Shown here in pieces: positions 5,959 through 9,655 of a stretch of 9,655 nt of DNA (the stretch's first letter is position 1; every line of letters starts with the position of its first letter). The notes under the pieces were generated by a model. It worked only from the letters and a program-made list of their open reading frames with translations, did no database searches and was not told the origin of the DNA. The position numbers were made by a program, and so were the translations under genes. Origin of the DNA: Acidobacteriota bacterium. Its GTDB lineage: Bacteria; Acidobacteriota; Terriglobia; Terriglobales; Acidobacteriaceae. The stretch covers positions 1-9,655 of the forward strand of contig JAJZFE010000212.1 in assembly GCA_021798655.1 (NCBI GenBank), read 5' to 3'.

Positions 5959-7183
5959 CCTGCACAACGTCATGCTCATCGCCCGGCGCGAGTACACCGA
6001 GCGCATCCGCACCAAGGCATTCGTCATCGCCACCGTGCTCATCCCCACCTTGATGGGCGGCGGCATCTTCGGCGTCGCGGCCATCGCCTCGCACAGCAAG
6101 GCCACCGCGCACATCGCCATCGTCGCCGCGCAGCCGCAGCCCGCGCAGGACCTCAAACAGCAGCTCGAACACAGCGACTACACCGGCATGACCGTCGATC
6201 TCGTCCCGCCCGGCGACACCGCCTCGCTCGACAAGCAGATCGCCGCCAAGCAGCTCGACGGCTACCTCGTCATCACGCAATCGCCCCATGACGACGCGGC
6301 CTCGCACCGTCCCACCTTCGACTTCACTCCGCGCTCCTCGGCCGACATCGCCACCAGCGGCTCCATCAAATCCGCGCTGCACACCGTCCTCACCCGCGAG
6401 TACCTCGCCCAGCACGGCGTCTCCGCCACCGACGCCGCCGCGCTCATGGATCCCGTCACCGTCAACATCATCGAGGCCGGCGGCCACCACGGCAACTCCA
6501 CGTCGTCCTTCTACGTCGCGTACACGCTCTTCTTCCTCATGTACATGGTCGTGCTGCTCTACGGCATGAACGTCGCGCGCTCCATCATCGAAGAAAAATC
6601 ATCGCGCATCTTTGAGGTGCTGCTCTCCACCATCAAGCCCGACGAGCTGCTCGCCGGCAAGATCCTCGGCGTCGGCGCCGTCGGCCTCACGCAGGTCGGC
6701 ATCTGGATGCTCGCGGCCTCGGCCCTCGCTCTCCGCGCCGGCGCCATGAGCGGAGTCACCATCAGCACCACGCAGGTCGCGTTCTTCGTCGTCTACTTTG
6801 CGCTCGGCTACGCGCTCTACTCGTCCGTCGCCGCCGCACTCGGCGCCATGTGCAACTCCGAGCAGGAGCTGCAGCAGCTCAACATGTTTCTGATGCTGCC
6901 GCTCTTCCTCTGCATGGGGATGCTCGTGCCCACCATGACCAATCCCAACTCGCTGCTCGTTCGCATCGTCTCGCAGATTCCCTTCTGCGCGCCGCTGCTG
7001 ATGAACTTCCGCGTCTCCATCGCCATGCCGCAGCCCTGGGAGATCGGCCTCTCCATCGCGTTGATCCTCATCACCATCTACGCCGTGCTCTGGGTCAGCT
7101 CACGCATCTATCGCGTCGGCATTCTCATGTACGGCAAGAAGCCGAACCTGCCCGAGATCATGCGCTGGCTCAAGTACTCGTAG
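5951..7183 (+). CDS. ABC-2 type transporter permease (NatB-like)
   Basis: This is the membrane partner of the preceding ATPase, whose 3' end it overlaps by 8 nt (ATGGCTAG). The product is 410 residues with the ABC2_membrane_3 layout. One transmembrane helix at about 24-46 comes first. A large extracytoplasmic domain (about 47-185) follows, then five helices near 187-207, 238-262, 275-298, 311-328 and 364-385. The conserved cytoplasmic loop EEKSSRIFEVLLSTIKPDEL (214-233) is the usual coupling segment. The start is the ATG at 5951, with AAGGAG (5936-5941) 9 nt upstream. A longer frame from 5822 would lie inside the ATPase gene and is rejected. The transported compound is unknown. Confidence 0.92.
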   Translation: MASLHNVMLIARREYTERIRTKAFVIATVLIPTLMGGGIFGVAAIASHSKATAHIAIVAAQPQPAQDLKQQLEHSDYTGMTVDLVPPGDTASLDKQIAAKQLDGYLVITQSPHDDAASHRPTFDFTPRSSADIATSGSIKSALHTVLTREYLAQHGVSATDAAALMDPVTVNIIEAGGHHGNSTSSFYVAYTLFFLMYMVVLLYGMNVARSIIEEKSSRIFEVLLSTIKPDELLAGKILGVGAVGLTQVGIWMLAASALALRAGAMSGVTISTTQVAFFVVYFALGYALYSSVAAALGAMCNSEQELQQLNMFLMLPLFLCMGMLVPTMTNPNSLLVRIVSQIPFCAPLLMNFRVSIAMPQPWEIGLSIALILITIYAVLWVSSRIYRVGILMYGKKPNLPEIMRWLKYS

Positions 7184-7197
7184 ACGCTCTTTTCTTT

Positions 7198-7222
7198 CTT
7201 GTCATTCCCGCAGGGAATCTGC
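7198..7222. repeat. REP-like palindromic repeat, copy 2
   Basis: CTTGTCATTCCC, GCA, GGGAATCTGC: the stem ATTCCC (7204-7209) and GGGAAT (7213-7218) is a perfect 6-bp inversion with a 3-nt loop. Outer bases match copy 1 at 4341-4373, while the centre is 8 nt shorter. It lies 14 nt after the permease stop, in a 66-nt gap, without a U-tract after the stem. Confidence 0.6.
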
Positions 7223-7249
7223 GTTCTGCTCGGATCACCTGCATAGCGC

Positions 7250-7921
7250 GTGGCCGACTACACTATCACCGTGTCCTTCACCCGCAAACAGCGTCTCCTG
7301 CTCGCGATCGTGCCGCCCCTTGCGGCGCTCCTCATTCGCGTGCTCGGCGCAACGCTGCGCTACCGCGATGTCTTCGCGCCCATCGCGCCCGGCGAGCAGC
7401 CCATCCCTGTCGGCATCACCATCCCCGGCCCGGTCGTCTTCGCCTTCTGGCACCAGACCATGCTCACCTGCGCGCACCGTTTCCGCCACAAGGGCATCGC
7501 CATCCTCATCTCGCGCTCCTTCGATGGCGAACTCATCGCACGCACGGTCGAGCTGCTCGGCTTCGTTGCCGTCCGCGGCTCCAGCTCGCGCGGCGGAGCC
7601 ACAGCGCTCAAGCAGATGGCCGAAGCCTACACCGCGGGCCATCGCTGCGCCTTCACCGCCGACGGCCCGCGAGGCCCCGCGCGCATCGCCAAACCCGGCC
7701 CCGTGCAGCTTGCCCAACTCTGTCAGGCAAAGTGGATCGGCTGCTATCACGCGAACCCCTCCCGCGCCTGGCACTTGAAATCGTGGGACAGCTTCATGAT
7801 CCCCAAGCCCTTCTCCACCGTCACCTTCGCCTGGCCGCAACACGTCCCACCCAACGACCTAGCCGCCGTCCAGCGCGCCCTCGACGAAGCCGTCCGCCTC
7901 TCACGAGAACCTAGAACCTAG
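7250..7921 (+). CDS. Lysophospholipid acyltransferase family protein (DUF374)
   Basis: The product has 223 residues and matches the DUF374 / COG2121 type of acyltransferase-like proteins, thought to act on lipids at the inner membrane. Visible motifs are FWHQTM with His68 (66-71), SRSFDGE (88-94), RGSSSRGG (109-116), TADGPRGP (136-143) and [11 protein letters not shown] (178-188). A hydrophobic segment at about 16-34 could anchor it. The start is uncertain: GTG at 7250 gives the family-like length, GTG at 7271 would shorten it by seven residues, and neither has a good ribosome binding site. The last codons and the TAG (7919-7921) lie inside heptamer array D, so the terminal EPRT is repeat-derived. 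The substrate is not known. Confidence 0.82.
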   Translation: MADYTITVSFTRKQRLLLAIVPPLAALLIRVLGATLRYRDVFAPIAPGEQPIPVGITIPGPVVFAFWHQTMLTCAHRFRHKGIAILISRSFDGELIARTVELLGFVAVRGSSSRGGATALKQMAEAYTAGHRCAFTADGPRGPARIAKPGPVQLAQLCQAKWIGCYHANPSRAWHLKSWDSFMIPKPFSTVTFAWPQHVPPNDLAAVQRALDEAVRLSREPRT

Positions 7922-7969
7922 AACCTAGCACCTCGCATCTCGTATCTCACATCTCGTATCTCACCTCTC
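7907..7969. repeat. Heptamer repeat array D, single arm (acyltransferase-queA junction)
   Basis: Nine 7-bp units without phase slip: GAACCTA three times, then GCACCTC, GCATCTC, GTATCTC, ACATCTC, GTATCTC, ACCTCTC. The first units are the reverse complement of AGGTTCT, the same unit as repeat C. Bases 7925-7942 match 3131-3148 at 16 of 18 positions. There is no opposing arm. The array contains the stop codon of the upstream gene and ends two bases before the queA ATG. Confidence 0.9.
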
Positions 7970-7971
7970 CT

Positions 7972-9123
7972 ATGCTCGTCTCCGACTTCGACTACCACCT
8001 CCCCGAAGAGCTCATCGCGCAGCAGCCGCCCGCCGTGCGCGGCACCAGCCGCATGATGACGCTCGACCGCCGCACCGGCGCATTTGCCGACCGCAGCTTC
8101 GCCGATCTCCCCTCGCTGCTCCGTCGTGGCGACCTGCTCATCCTCAACGACTCGCGCGTCATCCCCGCGCGCCTCTTCGCCACGCGCGGCGGCCTGCACA
8201 CGCAGCACAACTCGCCCGCACCCACCGGCCACATCGAGGTCCTGCTCACCGAGCATCTTGCCTCCGAACACAACGACTGGCTCGCCCTCGTCAAGCCCGC
8301 CAAAAAAATCCAGCCTGGCGAAACCCTCCACTTCCACGCAGCTCAAAGCTCAGGACTCGAAGCTGGACATCCGCCCCTCACCGCCACCGTCCTCGCCGCC
8401 GGCGACCACGGCGAGCGCACGCTTCGCTTCGCTCCCGTCGCAGACTTCCACGCCGCGCTCGATCGCATCGGCCATCTGCCGCTGCCGCCCTACATCCACC
8501 GCGACAAGCAGCACCCCAACACCGCCGAAGACCGCAGCCGCTACCAGACCGTCTACAGCAACGAGCGAGGCTCGGCCGCAGCCCCCACCGCCGGCCTGCA
8601 CTTCACGCCGGAGATTCTCGACCAGCTCCACGCCCACGGCATCGAGACTGCGTACCTCACGCTGCACGTCGGCCTCGGCACCTTCCAGCCCGTGCGCGTC
8701 GATCGCACCGAAGACATCCGCCTCCACGCCGAGCCGTACACAATCCCCGCCGCAACCGCTGCAGCCATCAACAACGCTGTACTTCAAAACAGAAGAATCA
8801 TCGCCGTCGGCACCACCAGCACACGCACGCTCGAACACATCGCGCGCACCACACAGCCCGCAGCTGCCTCACGTCTCGCGCCTGAGACGTGGGTTCCCCT
8901 CCAGCCGCACTCCGGCAGCACCGGCCTCTTCCTCTCGCCCGGCCTCAACGATGAGTTCAAACTGGTCAGCGGCCTGCTCACCAACTTCCATCTCCCGCAG
9001 TCCACGCTGCTGATGCTCGTCAGCGCCTTCGCCGGCCGCGAACACGCGCTCGCCGCCTACGCGCACGCCGTCGCCGCGCGCTATCGCTTCTTCAGCTACG
9101 GCGACTGCATGTTGATCCTCTAG
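7972..9123 (+). CDS. queA: S-adenosylmethionine:tRNA ribosyltransferase-isomerase
   Basis: QueA transfers and isomerises the ribosyl part of S-adenosylmethionine onto preQ1 at the tRNA wobble position, giving epoxyqueuosine. The product is 383 residues, slightly long for the family. Conserved blocks: [16 protein letters not shown] (4-19), [11 protein letters not shown] (58-68), [13 protein letters not shown] (184-196), [13 protein letters not shown] (200-212), [11 protein letters not shown] (232-242), GTTSTRTLE (280-288) and [19 protein letters not shown] (335-353). The ATG at 7972 lacks a Shine-Dalgarno because heptamer array D directly precedes it; translation may depend on coupling or on an unstructured leader. 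An atypical stretch at about residues 123-134 coincides with a short heptad-like DNA repeat. polA follows after 84 bp. Confidence 0.96.
   Translation: MLVSDFDYHLPEELIAQQPPAVRGTSRMMTLDRRTGAFADRSFADLPSLLRRGDLLILNDSRVIPARLFATRGGLHTQHNSPAPTGHIEVLLTEHLASEHNDWLALVKPAKKIQPGETLHFHAAQSSGLEAGHPPLTATVLAAGDHGERTLRFAPVADFHAALDRIGHLPLPPYIHRDKQHPNTAEDRSRYQTVYSNERGSAAAPTAGLHFTPEILDQLHAHGIETAYLTLHVGLGTFQPVRVDRTEDIRLHAEPYTIPAATAAAINNAVLQNRRIIAVGTTSTRTLEHIARTTQPAAASRLAPETWVPLQPHSGSTGLFLSPGLNDEFKLVSGLLTNFHLPQSTLLMLVSAFAGREHALAAYAHAVAARYRFFSYGDCMLIL
8340..8367. repeat. Short heptad-like repeat inside queA
   Basis: Four 7-bp steps, AGCTCAA, AGCTCAG, GACTCGA, AGCTGGA, with AGCT recurring in exact phase at 8340, 8347 and 8361. 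They encode AQSSGLEAG, in a part of QueA that varies between species. The resemblance to units of repeat A (AGCTGAG, AGCTAGA) is suggestive but short. Confidence 0.3.
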
Positions 9124-9207
9124 CGCCCCTCTGCGCAACCTCCGTCGCCTCTGTCCCTCCGCGTTTTCTTCCCCCACCCGCGCAAACGTCTACACTGACA
9201 GACGACC

Positions 9208-9655
9208 ATGTCCACCGAAAACTCCAAGCCGCCCATCTACCTCCTCGACACGATGGCCTTCATCTTCCGCGCCTACCACGCCATGGCGCGTATGCGTCCC
9301 ATGACCACGCGCAGCGGCCTGCCCACTGCGGCCACGTACGTTTTCGTCAACATGATCAACAAGCTGCGCCAGGACTTCAAGCCCGAGTACCTCGCCGCGG
9401 TCTACGACGTAGGCGCGCCGCTGCTCCGCCACGAGACCGCCGCGCAGCTCACCAACGTGCAGAAGTTCAACATCAAGACCCAGCAGTTCGAAGCCACCGA
9501 CTACGCCGGCTACAAGGCCAACCGCGCCGAAACTCCGCCCGACCTCATCCAGCAGCAGCCCTACATCCGCCGCGCACTCGAAGCCTTCCGCATCCCCATC
9601 GTCTACGCCGAAGGCTACGAGGCCGACGACGTCATCGGCACGCTCGCCGCACACT
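9208..9655 (+). CDS. polA: DNA polymerase I, 5' end only (5'-nuclease domain)
   Basis: The first 149 codons are present and the gene runs off the window. The reading is the 5'-3' exonuclease domain used in primer removal and repair. Metal-site and DNA-contact residues are visible: Asp14 in YLLDTMAFIFRAYHAM, Asp67 in AAVYDVG, Arg74, Lys103 and Arg106 in GYKANR, and the acidic EADDVIGT (138-145). Between Arg74 and Tyr102 there are about 21 more residues than in E. coli PolA, rich in Gln, Asn and Thr. The ATG at 9208 lacks a clear Shine-Dalgarno, and a 5-bp hairpin (9187-9191 with 9200-9204) lies just upstream. A separate 5'-nuclease lacking the polymerase part cannot be excluded, since the rest is outside the window. 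Confidence 0.93.
   Translation, partial: MSTENSKPPIYLLDTMAFIFRAYHAMARMRPMTTRSGLPTAATYVFVNMINKLRQDFKPEYLAAVYDVGAPLLRHETAAQLTNVQKFNIKTQQFEATDYAGYKANRAETPPDLIQQQPYIRRALEAFRIPIVYAEGYEADDVIGTLAAH

Noticed and set aside
5020..6156. Long minus-strand open frame of 378 codons opposite the ABC ATPase
   Set aside because: It mirrors a clearly coding frame in GC-rich DNA, is compositionally biased, and has no recognisable motif or start context.
7907..7969. Array D as a CRISPR-like array
   Set aside because: The units are 7 bp and contiguous, with no spacers and no cas genes nearby.
9128..9161. CCTCYG motif four times after queA as another tandem repeat
   Set aside because: Spacing is irregular (11, 9 and 8 bp), so it looks like a pyrimidine-rich spacer and not a periodic array.

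Overview
This window looks like a chromosomal housekeeping segment from a GC-rich bacterium, most likely an acidobacterium of the Terriglobales (Granulicella/Terriglobus/Edaphobacter type). That placement is an inference from gene order, protein flavour (zinc-type S4 and L36, S13/S11 variants, a PolA with an unusual insertion) and the intergenic repeat style. No database search was possible. I see no phage, IS, CRISPR or defence module.

Layout: a truncated minus-strand gene for an unrecognised exported protein (1-658) is divergent from the rest. A 219-bp gap (659-877) probably carries the divergent promoters. A co-directional plus-strand block follows: infA (TTG start), rpmJ, rpsM, rpsK, rpsD, rpoA, rplQ. 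This is the classical end of the spc operon joined to the alpha operon, and it closes at a strong UUCG-loop terminator (4945-4977). Next come a two-gene ABC-2 type exporter (ATPase and permease, 8-nt overlap), a DUF374-type lysophospholipid acyltransferase homologue, queA (queuosine tRNA modification) and the 5' end of polA, which runs off the window.

The ribosomal block combines initiation factor 1, five ribosomal proteins and the RNA polymerase alpha subunit, so it couples translation and transcription capacity. S4, encoded by rpsD, is the usual autogenous regulator of this operon type. The downstream genes concern membrane export, lipid acylation, tRNA wobble modification and DNA repair synthesis, and their adjacency does not imply one pathway.

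The most unusual signal is non-coding. Four gaps (infA-rpmJ, rpsK-rpsD, rpsD-rpoA, acyltransferase-queA) carry arrays of strictly 7-bp-periodic degenerate repeats. All reduce to one unit, about AGSTTCY (S = C/G, Y = C/T) or its reverse complement. In three gaps two arms face each other and predict long hairpins inside the operon transcript. In the fourth a single arm supplies the stop codon of one gene and ends two bases before the start codon of the next. A second small repeat family (TTGTCATTCC...GGAATCTGC) occurs twice. These elements, and a roughly 21-residue insertion in the PolA 5'-nuclease domain, are the main points to follow up.
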